Part shown: positions 1 through 8,203 of the stretch, in pieces
Numbering within the stretch: the first letter of the stretch is position 1
Layout of the letters: the number at the start of each line of letters is the position of its first letter
NCBI GenBank assembly: GCA_016283095.1
Contig: JAEEMG010000076.1
Span: 1-64,000, forward strand
Length of the DNA stretch: 64,000 nucleotides
DNA from: Paludibacteraceae bacterium
GTDB taxonomy: Bacteria; Bacteroidota; Bacteroidia; Bacteroidales; Paludibacteraceae
Direction: 5' to 3'
Translations under genes and position numbers: made by a program
Notes under the pieces: model-generated
Told to the model about the DNA's origin: nothing
Seen by the model: only the letters and a program-made list of their open reading frames with translations
Database searches by the model: none

Positions 1-172
1 GCGCTTTGTATGAACCTCTTGTGTTAACATATATTTCTATATGTCCCGTTCTTCCTCGTAAATTGCAAATGTTTTCAAAGATCTCTATCTTCTGGCGTCG
101 TACCCTCTCTCGGGCCGCTTATTTTCTCGCTTTCTTTCAGGCTTCGTTGTCGTTCCTTCCCGAAAGCGAGTG
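1..172 (-). other. Probable rRNA-operon leader running off the left edge
   Basis: Read on the minus strand, the stretch downstream of the 173-180 promoter has no plausible coding frame but contains a perfect 9-bp inverted repeat (126-134 with 162-170) and an AGATCTTTGAAAA segment at about 76-88. From memory, the leader before 16S rRNA in Bacteroidales commonly carries an AGATCTTTGA-type segment near boxA-like sequence. The 16S gene itself would lie left of base 1, so this is inference from the leader style only. A leader of another highly expressed operon is the alternative. Confidence 0.45.
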
Positions 173-180
173 CAAAAGTA
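173..180 (-). promoter_or_regulatory. Bacteroidota -7 promoter element for the left-edge operon
   Basis: On the minus strand this reads TACTTTTG, a full match to the TAnnTTTG element, directly followed by GCAC. No clear -33 TTG is seen 19-21 bp upstream. The upstream bases are AT-rich, as would suit an rRNA promoter. Confidence 0.5.
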
Positions 181-212
181 TAGCAGATTTTGATTCTGTG
201 GAAGCGTTTTAG

Positions 213-860
213 GAATTATTTTTCAAGTTTCTTTATAAATGGCTGATTCTACGGAAGATAATTTTTGAGGGATTTTTGCCGTGGAGACGTCGTATTGCAT
301 AGTCTCCGACATCTGGACGTGGAATTTATTTTTTTAGCACGCATGAAATAAGCAGAATTTTATGGAATATCATACCATATGCATTACAAATTGCGAATTA
401 AATCCTCACATCAATGCGAAATCATAAACGAAAATGCGAAATAAATCGGTCCACGGTATATCATATACCCCCCTAAACGGGGCAATGTGGGGAATCCGTC
501 ATCATGTTTTTTTCTACCAACATTTAACGCCTAAAGGCGTAATTGGTGAATATATCATATTTTTTCTACCGATATGCAACGCCTGACGGCGTAATTGGGG
601 GATTCATCATCTCTGTTGAAATTCCGACCGATGGATAATATCCCAACAATTATGAATTATGAATTATCCGGGCGACCACAAGGGTCCGCCCCTACAGGCA
701 AATTCAATTCCTCAGATGTATTTCCCAACAATTATGAATTGTGAATTACGAATTATGAATTGACCAAGACACGCACGTCCGTGCGTCTCTACGAGGGTTG
801 GATTCTCCAGATGCGTGGATTTTCCCAACAATTACGAATTATGCATTATGAATTATGAAT
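213..860. repeat. Gene-free, repeat-rich intergenic region
   Basis: No credible gene is seen. Two similar hairpin units carry ACGCCTAAAGGCGT (527-540) and ACGCCTGACGGCGT (579-592), each preceded by TCTACC and followed by AATTGG. Three imperfect units begin with CCAACAATTA and continue as iterations of the heptamer ATGAATT (about 645-670, 724-762 and 825-866). A near-perfect inverted repeat, AGACACGCACG with CGTGCGTCTCT, lies at 767-790. These look like dispersed intergenic repeats; no transposase remnant is visible. Confidence 0.6.
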
Positions 861-2144
861 TCATAATGCCTTCAGACATTCGTCGTCATCATCAAAATCT
901 CCAAGGATGACATCTGTGATTGTGTTTATTTTTGAGGCGTCATATGGAGCGGACACACGGATGTAGTTCTCAGTGAATCCATGCATAACATTACTGTCTG
1001 TATCTTCCCAAAGGACTTTGGCTTTCTTGCCAATCTGATTTTTCATGAATTCATGCAATCGCTTCTCTGAAAAATCCATTAGGATATCCGTGCGACGCTT
1101 CTTCTCTCCATTCTGAACATATGGTTTGATTGACAACGCAGCTGTGTTTGGCCTTGGCGAATATGGGAAGACGTGTAGTCTTGTGACATCAAGGCTCTGC
1201 AAAAACTCATACGAATCGTTAAAATGCTCCTCCGTCTCGCCATTGAATCCGACAATCACGTCGACACCTATAAAGGCATCAGGCATACATTTTTTTATCT
1301 CGGCAATCTTATGAGCGAAGACATCTCTCTTATATCGACGGTGCATCAACGCTAATATCTCATCGTTTCCACACTGCAATGGTATATGGAAATGCGGCAT
1401 AAACGACCGGCTGTTCGCACAAAATTCAATAATCTCGTCTGTCAGAAGATTAGGTTCGATGCTGGATATTCTGTATCGCTCAATTCCGTCGACTTTATCC
1501 AACTCTCTGACTAAGTCGATAAATTTCTCTCCCGTCGACTTTCCGAAATCTCCAATATTGACACCTGATATGACAATCTCCTTCGCCCCCTCCGCAGCCG
1601 CTTTCTTTGCCTCCTCAACAGTCAGCGCCACCGAAGCATTACGGCTTTTTCCTCTTGCGATCGGCACTGTACAATATGTGCAAAAATAGTCGCATCCATC
1701 CTGCACTTTCAACAGATAGCGTGTGCGGCAACCGGCAGTACAGAATGGGAAGAAGACATCCACCTTGCTACGTTCCGTATGATAGATCTTCGTACCAGGC
1801 TCCTCATCATTGAGCATTTTCACAAATGAAGCCATGTCGAACTTATGCTGAGCACCAAGCACAATGTCAACACCATCTATATGTCCGACTTCATCCGGCT
1901 TGATCTGCGAATAACAACCAGTGACAACGACTTTCGCATTCGGATGCTGACGTTTCAGCTGATTGATCACTGCCCTGCCCTTCCTTTCCGCAGCCTGTGT
2001 CACAGCACATGTATTGACCACGATCAGATCCGCAGTCTCTCCATCCTTCGCAGTGACATAGCCGATAGACTCAAGATCGAATGAAAGTTTGGACGTTTCA
2101 GCAAAATTCAATTTACAGCCCAGAGTATGGTATACGACCTTCAT
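861..2144 (-). CDS. mtaB: tRNA-t6A37 methylthiotransferase MtaB
   Basis: Radical SAM methylthiotransferase that converts N6-threonylcarbamoyladenosine at tRNA position 37 to its 2-methylthio form. The N-terminal UPF0004 domain supplies three cluster cysteines (C10, C46, C77); the radical SAM CxxxCxxC motif is at C151/C155/C158 in CDYFCTYC; a TRAM-like RNA-binding tail ends the protein. At 427 aa the length is normal for MtaB rather than MiaB or RimO, and the GCKLN N-terminus supports MtaB. It is the last gene of a four-gene minus-strand run starting at 3632, 6 bp after the preceding gene. The substrate is made by the TsaC pathway, and a tsaC gene lies at 14771-15382. Confidence 0.93.
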   Translation of the reverse strand: MKVVYHTLGCKLNFAETSKLSFDLESIGYVTAKDGETADLIVVNTCAVTQAAERKGRAVINQLKRQHPNAKVVVTGCYSQIKPDEVGHIDGVDIVLGAQHKFDMASFVKMLNDEEPGTKIYHTERSKVDVFFPFCTAGCRTRYLLKVQDGCDYFCTYCTVPIARGKSRNASVALTVEEAKKAAAEGAKEIVISGVNIGDFGKSTGEKFIDLVRELDKVDGIERYRISSIEPNLLTDEIIEFCANSRSFMPHFHIPLQCGNDEILALMHRRYKRDVFAHKIAEIKKCMPDAFIGVDVIVGFNGETEEHFNDSYEFLQSLDVTRLHVFPYSPRPNTAALSIKPYVQNGEKKRRTDILMDFSEKRLHEFMKNQIGKKAKVLWEDTDSNVMHGFTENYIRVSAPYDASKINTITDVILGDFDDDDECLKAL

Positions 2145-2150
2145 GACCTA

Positions 2151-2537
2151 TTAATCTATATCAGACAATTTTTCTGGTTTGCCAAAAACCACAAACAACA
2201 AAAGTGAAGCTATCGCAGCATACAGCATCGACTCTGTAGGCTGAATGATGAAAAGGATGGCTGTCAGTCCTGATGGGATATGAACCAACGTCATCTTCTT
2301 CATCGTTATTTTCTCAAACAATTTTTCGGCAGTCTTCAAATCGTCGCACTCAGCCACAATCTTTCTGTCCTTTTTATATTGCCAGACTGCGTATGGCACG
2401 AGTATGACAATAAGGAGATATGCGATTGTAGAGACATAATATGGAATCACAGTTCCTGTGTTTTGAAGGAAACTCGAAATTAGGATCAGAAGTGCGGAAA
2501 TCGCGATTCTGGAATAATACTTGAAATTTAAATTCAT
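2151..2537 (-). CDS. Small membrane protein of unknown function
   Basis: A 128-aa protein with about four hydrophobic segments (roughly residues 8-25, 31-50, 78-98 and 101-115) and a charged cytosolic loop in the middle. I do not recognise a family. The ATG at 2537 is preferred; a TTG three codons upstream gives the longer frame but sits against the end of recR. It lies between recR (10 bp upstream) and mtaB (6 bp downstream), so it is almost certainly co-transcribed with them. Nothing in the sequence suggests a specific function. Confidence 0.75.
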   Translation of the reverse strand: MNLNFKYYSRIAISALLILISSFLQNTGTVIPYYVSTIAYLLIVILVPYAVWQYKKDRKIVAECDDLKTAEKLFEKITMKKMTLVHIPSGLTAILFIIQPTESMLYAAIASLLLFVVFGKPEKLSDID

Positions 2538-2547
2538 ATTTGTCAAA

Positions 2548-3171
2548 TTAGAAATTCGCTCCTGTTGAATATGGACGTCTTTCGACGATGCTTCGTCCGA
2601 GCGTCACCTCATCTGCGTAATGAAGTTCATCCCCCGTCGCAACACCTCTTGCGAGAGTCGTGATATTGATTCCAAGATTCTCAAGTCGACGGTAGATATA
2701 ATATGCTGTGGTATCGCCCTCCATCGTCGTCGACAAAGCAAGGACAACCTCATCTATCGGCTCGTTATGCACACGCTGCACAAGGCTTTCGATAGTGAGA
2801 TCGTTTGGACCAATTCCGTCGATAGGAGAGATCACACCTCCAAGCACATGGTATAGCCCACGAAACTGCTGAGTCGCCTCTATGCTCATCACATCTTTCA
2901 GATCCTGCACCACACAGATGATCTTCGGATTACGGCTTTTATCCGAACAGATCTCACATATGTCGGAATCGGAGATATTATGGCAGCATCGGCAAAACTT
3001 CACCTCTTTCTTCAGACGGATAAAAGAATTCGCGAAACGTTCCACATCCTCCTCCGAACGATTCAGAAGATGAAGCACAAGACGCAAAGCGCTCTTTTTT
3101 CCTACACCTGGAAGAGAAGAGATCTGATGTACAGCCTCCTCAAGAAGTTTGGAAGAAAACTGATCAGTCAT
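2548..3171 (-). CDS. recR: Recombination mediator protein RecR
   Basis: RecR works with RecO and RecF to load RecA at gaps and stalled forks. The 207-aa product shows the N-terminal helix-hairpin-helix ([11 protein letters not shown], about residues 20-30), the zinc finger CxxC-x8-CxxC at C60/C63/C72/C75, and a TOPRIM domain starting near residue 84 ([10 protein letters not shown]). Length is typical. Its ATG overlaps the stop of the upstream gene by one base (TAATG), which implies translational coupling. Confidence 0.96.
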   Translation of the reverse strand: MTDQFSSKLLEEAVHQISSLPGVGKKSALRLVLHLLNRSEEDVERFANSFIRLKKEVKFCRCCHNISDSDICEICSDKSRNPKIICVVQDLKDVMSIEATQQFRGLYHVLGGVISPIDGIGPNDLTIESLVQRVHNEPIDEVVLALSTTMEGDTTAYYIYRRLENLGINITTLARGVATGDELHYADEVTLGRSIVERRPYSTGANF

Positions 3172-3632
3172 TATTCATACCACTTTTCATCCGCAGCACC
3201 GTCTTCAGTGCCAGCCGAAGGATCGACCATATTATTCAAAGGATTAATCATATCATTTGAAGACGACGGTTCGATAATCTTCTCAATCTTATATACGACA
3301 TAATTGCTGTTGCCACGCCACCATAGAGCATGGTTAAACTCTTTATAGCGGACTGTGACGATAGACTCGCCGACAAGTTCAAGAGTGCGAGCAAGAGAGT
3401 CGTCCTCGACAGAGAAATCGAACTCATTGCTACCAAGGCCCTGCTGACCTTTAGATTTGATTCCCTGCTGGATCAATCTGCCCTCGTAAGTTTTCCAGAT
3501 ATATCCCTTACGTGTGACGAAATTGACCTGACCAGTCTTAATTCCATCAGCGAACTCCCAATAAAACGAGATGTAACCTACCGCAAGAAGGATCACACCA
3601 AGAACAGCAGTGATAATGCAACCTATTTTCAT
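3171..3632 (-). CDS. Single-pass membrane protein of unknown function, first gene of the recR operon
   Basis: A 153-aa protein with one N-terminal membrane segment (residues 2-22) and a beta-rich soluble part; the last 30 residues are acidic and look disordered. No family recognised. The frame can be extended to a TTG at 3653, but the -7 element at 3661-3668 would then place that codon at the transcript 5' end, so the ATG at 3632 is the better start. It is coupled to recR by a one-base stop/start overlap. Confidence 0.72.
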   Translation of the reverse strand: MKIGCIITAVLGVILLAVGYISFYWEFADGIKTGQVNFVTRKGYIWKTYEGRLIQQGIKSKGQQGLGSNEFDFSVEDDSLARTLELVGESIVTVRYKEFNHALWWRGNSNYVVYKIEKIIEPSSSNDMINPLNNMVDPSAGTEDGAADEKWYE

Positions 3633-3660
3633 ATTCTCAAAATTTATCTTCAATTTTCTG

Positions 3661-3668
3661 CAAATATA
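3661..3668 (-). promoter_or_regulatory. -7 promoter element for the recR-mtaB operon
   Basis: Minus strand TATATTTG followed by CAG matches TAnnTTTG. The expected transcript start near 3654 leaves about 20 nt before the ATG at 3632. The nearest TTTG upstream is 24 bp away, slightly long for a -33 box. Confidence 0.55.
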
Positions 3669-3748
3669 CCATAACTAAATGAAAAAGATGAACAAAAACG
3701 ATGTTTAAAGAAAAAAATCAAAAAAACATTCAAATTTCCGCGTAAAAG

Positions 3749-3779
3749 ATTTGCAATAATGAAAAAAACATCTACCTTT
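3749..3779 (+). promoter_or_regulatory. Promoter of the Gly-Leu-Gly tRNA cluster
   Basis: A -33 TTTG (3749-3752) is separated by 19 bp from a -7 TACCTTTG (3772-3779), a full Bacteroidota-type promoter. It lies 51 bp before the first tRNA. Confidence 0.75.
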
Positions 3780-3830
3780 GCAGTGCTTTTGAAAAACAAG
3801 CGTTCTAAGACATAACGACAAAGCAGATTT

Positions 3831-3903
<73 letters not shown>

Positions 3904-3910
3904 CTCAAAT

Positions 3911-3994
3911 GCTCAGGTGGTGAAATTGGTAGACACGCTACTTTGAGGGGGTAGTGCCGATTACGGCGTGTGAGTTCGAATCTCATCTTGAGCA
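3911..3994 (+). tRNA. tRNA-Leu(GAG)
   Basis: Class II tRNA with a long variable arm: acceptor GCTCAGG/CTTGAGC, anticodon stem CTACT/GGTAG with loop TTGAGGG (anticodon GAG at 3945-3947), variable arm around TGCCGATTACGGCG, T loop TTCGAAT, discriminator A. It starts 7 bp after the first tRNA-Gly, so the cluster is one transcript. Confidence 0.95.
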
Positions 3995-4012
3995 CGTAAG
4001 TAAAGATATTCT

Positions 4013-4085
<73 letters not shown>

Positions 4086-4211
4086 CAAGAGAAGCAGCAA
4101 GAAATTGCGCTTTTTTGTTTTATTTCTGTCCAAAGAGTAGCAAACCTAACAATTATAATTAAATTTGCCAATAATAAATTCTATGCAATAGGCATTCTAA
4201 AATCAAAAGAA

Positions 4212-5240
4212 ATGGATGAAAAAGATCAATATTACATTCAGCTTTACGTTTATGCAGGAGTACTTATTGCAGCAGCTATCTACCTGCTGTTCAAATCAAT
4301 ATACGAAACTGGCATTATCCAATATTTAGCAAAGAAAATAATAGGAGAATCTTCAGTAGAAAAAATAAAACAGCAACTATATAATATAAATGATGAAACA
4401 ACAATATATAGGAAGAAAAAAAAGAATGTTGACATTCAAAAGGAGATGGAACTGACAAATAAAGTTCTAGCCCAGATGGATAAGGAGACTGCAAAACCAG
4501 TTCTGCGTCTGAAACTCACAAATGAACAAGTTTCGATTTTCGGAAGCAAAGTTGGCGGAATTCCATATATTCCTTCAAAAGACGCGATTCCTTTCGACTC
4601 AGAAGGTTTGCCATTGCGTATGCTTGCCCAGATAGACTGCAGAGAGCTTTCCGCCCTACCCGATTTTCCACAAGTCGGCCTATTACAATTCTGGATAGAC
4701 CAGTTTGACGACAGTTTAGGGCTCTTTACAGAAGGAGGTTCACGAGTTGTCTGGCATGAGACTGTCGACGATAAAATAACAGAAGAACAGGTTCGTTCTT
4801 GGTTGGCGGATTTTCCACAACCAGATGGAAACGAATATTGGTTTCCAGTGACAGGTGAGTTTGGTTTGTCATTTATAAAAGAAGAAGAGCCAATGCCTAT
4901 GAGCGATGCTCATTTCGGACCGATTTTTGTCAAGAAGTACAATGAATTAACGGAAGACGACAACATAGAAGACATGTACGATCTTTCAGATGATACCAAT
5001 GAAATGATTTGGGACCACCATACTGGAGATGGCCATAAAATAGGCGGTTATCCTGCATTCTCACAAGAAGATCCACGAAAGAGCGATTCCGATCAAACGG
5101 TTTTGCTGTTGCAGATCGACAGTGAAGATGATGAATCCATCATGTGGGGAGATGGTGGAGTATGCGGATTCTTCTGCACTCCCGATGATTTGAAGCGACG
5201 CGATTTCTCTAAAGTTCTCTACAATTGGGATTGCAGTTAA
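4212..5240 (+). CDS. DUF1963 (YwqG-like) protein with N-terminal membrane anchor
   Basis: A 342-aa protein with a membrane segment at about residues 10-28, a charged linker, and a DUF1963/YwqG-like domain from about residue 90 to the end. Family hallmarks seen are KVGGIPYIP, the paired QFWID and HKIGGYP segments, LLLQIDS and the terminal LYNWDCS. The function of the family is unknown to me. The frame stays open upstream to 4044, but that part overlaps the tRNA, so the ATG at 4212 is taken. It may be transcribed by read-through from the tRNA cluster. Confidence 0.82.
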   Translation: MDEKDQYYIQLYVYAGVLIAAAIYLLFKSIYETGIIQYLAKKIIGESSVEKIKQQLYNINDETTIYRKKKKNVDIQKEMELTNKVLAQMDKETAKPVLRLKLTNEQVSIFGSKVGGIPYIPSKDAIPFDSEGLPLRMLAQIDCRELSALPDFPQVGLLQFWIDQFDDSLGLFTEGGSRVVWHETVDDKITEEQVRSWLADFPQPDGNEYWFPVTGEFGLSFIKEEEPMPMSDAHFGPIFVKKYNELTEDDNIEDMYDLSDDTNEMIWDHHTGDGHKIGGYPAFSQEDPRKSDSDQTVLLLQIDSEDDESIMWGDGGVCGFFCTPDDLKRRDFSKVLYNWDCS

Positions 5241-5351
5241 ACAAACTATTACAACGCCAACGGAGATTGTATCAAATATTGTGAATATAGCACTGACGGA
5301 ACAATGAAAGGTGTTTCGAAAAATACTTATATCATTGAATACCAATATTAG
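5241..5351 (+). pseudogene. Orphan C-terminal coding fragment in frame after the DUF1963 stop
   Basis: Directly after the TAA of the DUF1963 gene, the same frame continues for 36 codons with protein-like content (NYYNANGDCIKYCEYSTDGT, ending IIEYQY) and its own TAG. There is no start codon near its beginning. The DUF1963 protein already ends with its usual YNWDC motif, so this is better read as the tail of a lost neighbouring gene than as an extension. The parent family is not identified. Stop-codon read-through cannot be excluded from sequence alone. Confidence 0.4.
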
Positions 5352-5465
5352 GTTGATGCGGAATTGGTAATGTCATCACAATATCCACATATTGGTTTTC
5401 ACACAATTACGTATTATGAATTCAAGTTTTGCAAGTAGGTTTCATATTCATTTTGTGTAAAAATT

Positions 5466-5640
5466 GAGGATTACAAAGGGCGGAACGCCCTTGTCCCTCC
5501 CTTTATCGCGAGCACGTAAGTGCGAGCGACAATAAAAGACATTGAATATGGAAGTCATCATACAAACTTTTATTAAAGTGCTCGCCTACGGCTCGCACTG
5601 CAAAGAAGAAGGTTAGGGCGTTCCGCCCTTAACAATCCTC
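5466..5640. repeat. 175-bp inverted-repeat (MITE/REP-like) element
   Basis: The ends are inverted copies: GAGGATT-AGGGCGGAACGCCCT on the left (5466-5492) and AGGGCGTTCCGCCCT-AACAATCCTC on the right (about 5615-5640). Inside, a second inverted pair, GCGAGCACGTAAGTGCGAGC (5509-5528) and GTGCTCGCCTACGGCTCGCA (5578-5597), adds palindromes. No coding capacity is visible. The right-hand 63 bp recurs at 9317-9378 and in part at 10464-10522 and 10579-10605, so this is a dispersed genomic repeat; I see no clear target-site duplication. Confidence 0.7.
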
Positions 5641-5707
5641 TATTATATACCAACTTCAAATTAAATCCACTTGCAAAATTTGAGTTATGAATTACAAATC
5701 AACAGAT

Positions 5708-6478
5708 TCAAAACCTTATCAAGATATACGTTTCATAGACCCCAATAGTGTTTCCCTCTTGATTCTGGTATGTAAGCGGGAAAACTCCCTTGGAACTGGT
5801 CAACACGTATCCCATCCGTTTTAGATCATTTATAATCTTTACACGAGTAACTGCCATTTCGTTAGGCAAAGGCTTAAATGATCCTGTAGATATTTTTAAT
5901 GTAGAGCCTGTGGTTGATTCCGTCCATACTTCATGACAAAGAGGGAAAAATATTTTTCTCATATCAGAATCAATAACAGAAGGTGAAATAGTCTTGTCTT
6001 TTACATATTCAAGTCTGCCGGATATAGATGAAACCTGTTTTCCATTGTGGAAAGTAGAATTTGGAAAATTGCCAACAGACTTGAAAGTCATAACCGTTCG
6101 GTTATTAGAAGTCGACTCTTTTGAATCAATAATAATATCTTGAGGCAAAGTATTGCCCATCGAATTAAAAAAACGAGGAAACTGAATGGCATTAGGTTTT
6201 GAATCCTGAAACAGAATTATCAATCTATGGTCAACTCTATTTGGAATAGGAGAATTAGGTCTTGCAAACACCGAGTCGAATACAAAATCAATATTTATAG
6301 ACGTCATGCTATACACGTCATTCCATAAAGATCGCTTATATACAATCAGGTTGGGATCTAAAGCCTCTCTTTCCTTCGTTCCATCAACATATCCATACTC
6401 AAGATATTGGTTTTGAGCATTTAGATGAAAAATAAAAGCAAATAAGAATAGTATTATATACGTCACCCGATATTTCAT
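5708..6478 (-). CDS. Secreted protein, tandem paralogue family, copy 4
   Basis: A 256-aa protein with a signal peptide (MKYRVTYIILFLFAFIF, likely cut after NAQ). It shares with the next three genes upstream an N-terminal YVDGTKER motif, a central HNGKQVSSISGRLEY segment, and a C-terminal block, VINDLKRMGY followed by GVFPLTYQNQEGNT and a VYETYI end. No lipobox, membrane segment or T9SS tail is seen, so a periplasmic or released protein is likely. No known domain recognised. It is the last gene of the array, 45 bp after copy 3, and is the most diverged in its middle third. Confidence 0.8.
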   Translation of the reverse strand: MKYRVTYIILFLFAFIFHLNAQNQYLEYGYVDGTKEREALDPNLIVYKRSLWNDVYSMTSINIDFVFDSVFARPNSPIPNRVDHRLIILFQDSKPNAIQFPRFFNSMGNTLPQDIIIDSKESTSNNRTVMTFKSVGNFPNSTFHNGKQVSSISGRLEYVKDKTISPSVIDSDMRKIFFPLCHEVWTESTTGSTLKISTGSFKPLPNEMAVTRVKIINDLKRMGYVLTSSKGVFPLTYQNQEGNTIGVYETYILIRF

Positions 6479-6523
6479 AAACTAATATATTTTAAGAATC
6501 ACACAAAACATTACAAGTCACTT

Positions 6524-7324
6524 TCAATCCTTGACTTTTACCATAATACTAGTTTCATACATCAAGATAGTGTTTCCATTTTGATTCTGGTATGTAAGTG
6601 GAAAAACTCCTTTCTGGCTGGTCAACGTATATCCCATCCGCTTTAGATTATTTATTACCGTTACGCGAGCTACCGCCAATTCGTTAGACGAAGACGGAAA
6701 AACGAAATTTATATATGAAGCATCTGAGATATCCGATGTTCCTTTCAACGATATTGGAGCTAAATAAAAAGGGTTAAGATTATCTGCTAAATCGTCATTT
6801 AATATCGTCGACCTAATGGTTTTAAATTTGAAATAAGAGATACGACCAGAAATGGATGAAATCTGTTTTCCATTATGGTATGCAAAATCAGGAAGTTCAT
6901 AAGAATAAAATGATATAGACATAATTCCGTTATCAGCATCTTTTTTATCTAATTTAAATCCATAACTAAATAATATACGCATAGTATTTCCCATAGAAGA
7001 AGACATTTCATAAGGGCCTGACACTTCAGATGGTTCTCCTTCATTAAAAGAAACAATCAATTTGTCAGAACAACTCGCTCTCAATGCATTTTGTTCTATA
7101 TCCATAGGAGTCAATGTATCAAAAACATTATCTATATAAATGTTCCTAATTCTATATGTTAATCCTTCATTATGATAATACTGGAAAGACATTCTTTCAA
7201 ACTCTATTGTATTTTTTTCCTTCGTTCCATCAACATATTGATACTCTATAAATGAAATTTGAGCACTCAATTGAAAAATGATAGCAAATAGAAACAGTAT
7301 TATATATGTTACCCGATATTTCAT
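6524..7324 (-). CDS. Secreted protein, tandem paralogue family, copy 3
   Basis: A 266-aa protein with a signal peptide almost identical to copy 4 (cut after SAQ), then YQYVDGTKEK, an NVFDTL segment, HNGKQISSISGRISYFK near residue 155, and the shared C-terminal block ending YETSIMVKVKD. That last stretch is identical to copy 2. The 45-bp spacer after it resembles the spacer between copies 2 and 3, so gene plus spacer was duplicated as a unit. Function unknown. Confidence 0.8.
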   Translation of the reverse strand: MKYRVTYIILFLFAIIFQLSAQISFIEYQYVDGTKEKNTIEFERMSFQYYHNEGLTYRIRNIYIDNVFDTLTPMDIEQNALRASCSDKLIVSFNEGEPSEVSGPYEMSSSMGNTMRILFSYGFKLDKKDADNGIMSISFYSYELPDFAYHNGKQISSISGRISYFKFKTIRSTILNDDLADNLNPFYLAPISLKGTSDISDASYINFVFPSSSNELAVARVTVINNLKRMGYTLTSQKGVFPLTYQNQNGNTILMYETSIMVKVKD

Positions 7325-7368
7325 AAACTAATATATTTTAAGAATCACACAAAGCTTAAATATCATTT

Positions 7369-8148
7369 TCAATCCTTGACTTTCACCATAATACTAGTTT
7401 CATACATCAGAATAGTATTTCCGTCTTGATTTTGGTAAGTAAGTGGGAACACTCCTTTCTGGCTGGCCAACGTATATCCCATTCGCTTTAGATTATTTAT
7501 TACATTCACACGCTCTAATGACAAGCCATTTAGCTTTGTATTTTTTTCATCCTCATTATACGACGGAGAAACGAAGTCTAAATATGAGCCATCTGATTTT
7601 TCAATAAACGATTTCGGATAGAAAGGTTTTAGATTCTCTTTCAATTCATCATTTAACATCTTCGACGGAATGGTTTTGACTTTGAAATAAGAGATACGAC
7701 CTGAAATGGATGAAATCTGTTTCCCATTATGGTATGCAAAATTAGGTAGCTTATTAGAATTAAATGATACAGCCATAATTCCAGCTTTAGGATTTATTTT
7801 ATCTGAATTATAAACATAATTATCTAAACGATCTCCCATAGAATAAATATATCTAGGACCAGTCAAATAGGACAGCTCTCCATCATTAAATCCAAAAATC
7901 AATTTGTCAAAAATTTGAGAACCTATATTGGGAATTAATGTATCAAAGACATTATCTATATAAATGGTCTTTATTCTATATGACGATCCTTCATTTTGAT
8001 AATAACGGCAATAGAATCTTTCCGTACCAATTGTATTTCTTTCCTTCGTTCCATCAACATATTCATAATCTATATATGAATTTTGAGCGACAGACGGGAA
8101 TATAAATGTTGTCAGAAATAATATTATGTAAGCGATGCGACTTTTCAT
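7369..8148 (-). CDS. Secreted protein, tandem paralogue family, copy 2
   Basis: A 259-aa protein starting MKSRIAYIILFL with a signal peptide cut after VAQ. The frame can be extended to 8211, but the extension would overlap the end of copy 1 and displace the signal peptide, so the ATG at 8148 is used. Shared features are YEYVDGTKER, IYIDNVFDTL, HNGKQISSISGRISYFK, VINNLKRMGY and GVFPLTYQNQDGNT. It is closest to copy 3 through most of its length. No enzymatic motif is apparent. Confidence 0.8.
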   Translation of the reverse strand: MKSRIAYIILFLTTFIFPSVAQNSYIDYEYVDGTKERNTIGTERFYCRYYQNEGSSYRIKTIYIDNVFDTLIPNIGSQIFDKLIFGFNDGELSYLTGPRYIYSMGDRLDNYVYNSDKINPKAGIMAVSFNSNKLPNFAYHNGKQISSISGRISYFKVKTIPSKMLNDELKENLKPFYPKSFIEKSDGSYLDFVSPSYNEDEKNTKLNGLSLERVNVINNLKRMGYTLASQKGVFPLTYQNQDGNTILMYETSIMVKVKD

Positions 8149-8203
8149 AGGCAATGTATTATTTAGTGAGAAAAGAAAACAAATAATGTTAAGATATGAT
8201 ATA

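Noticed and set aside
6-212. 68-codon plus-strand frame at the left edge
   Set aside because: It is antisense to the promoter and leader at 1-180 and includes the inverted repeat; the amino acid content is not protein-like.
500-870. Possible CRISPR array
   Set aside because: The repeated units differ in length and sequence, spacers are not uniform, and no cas gene is present.
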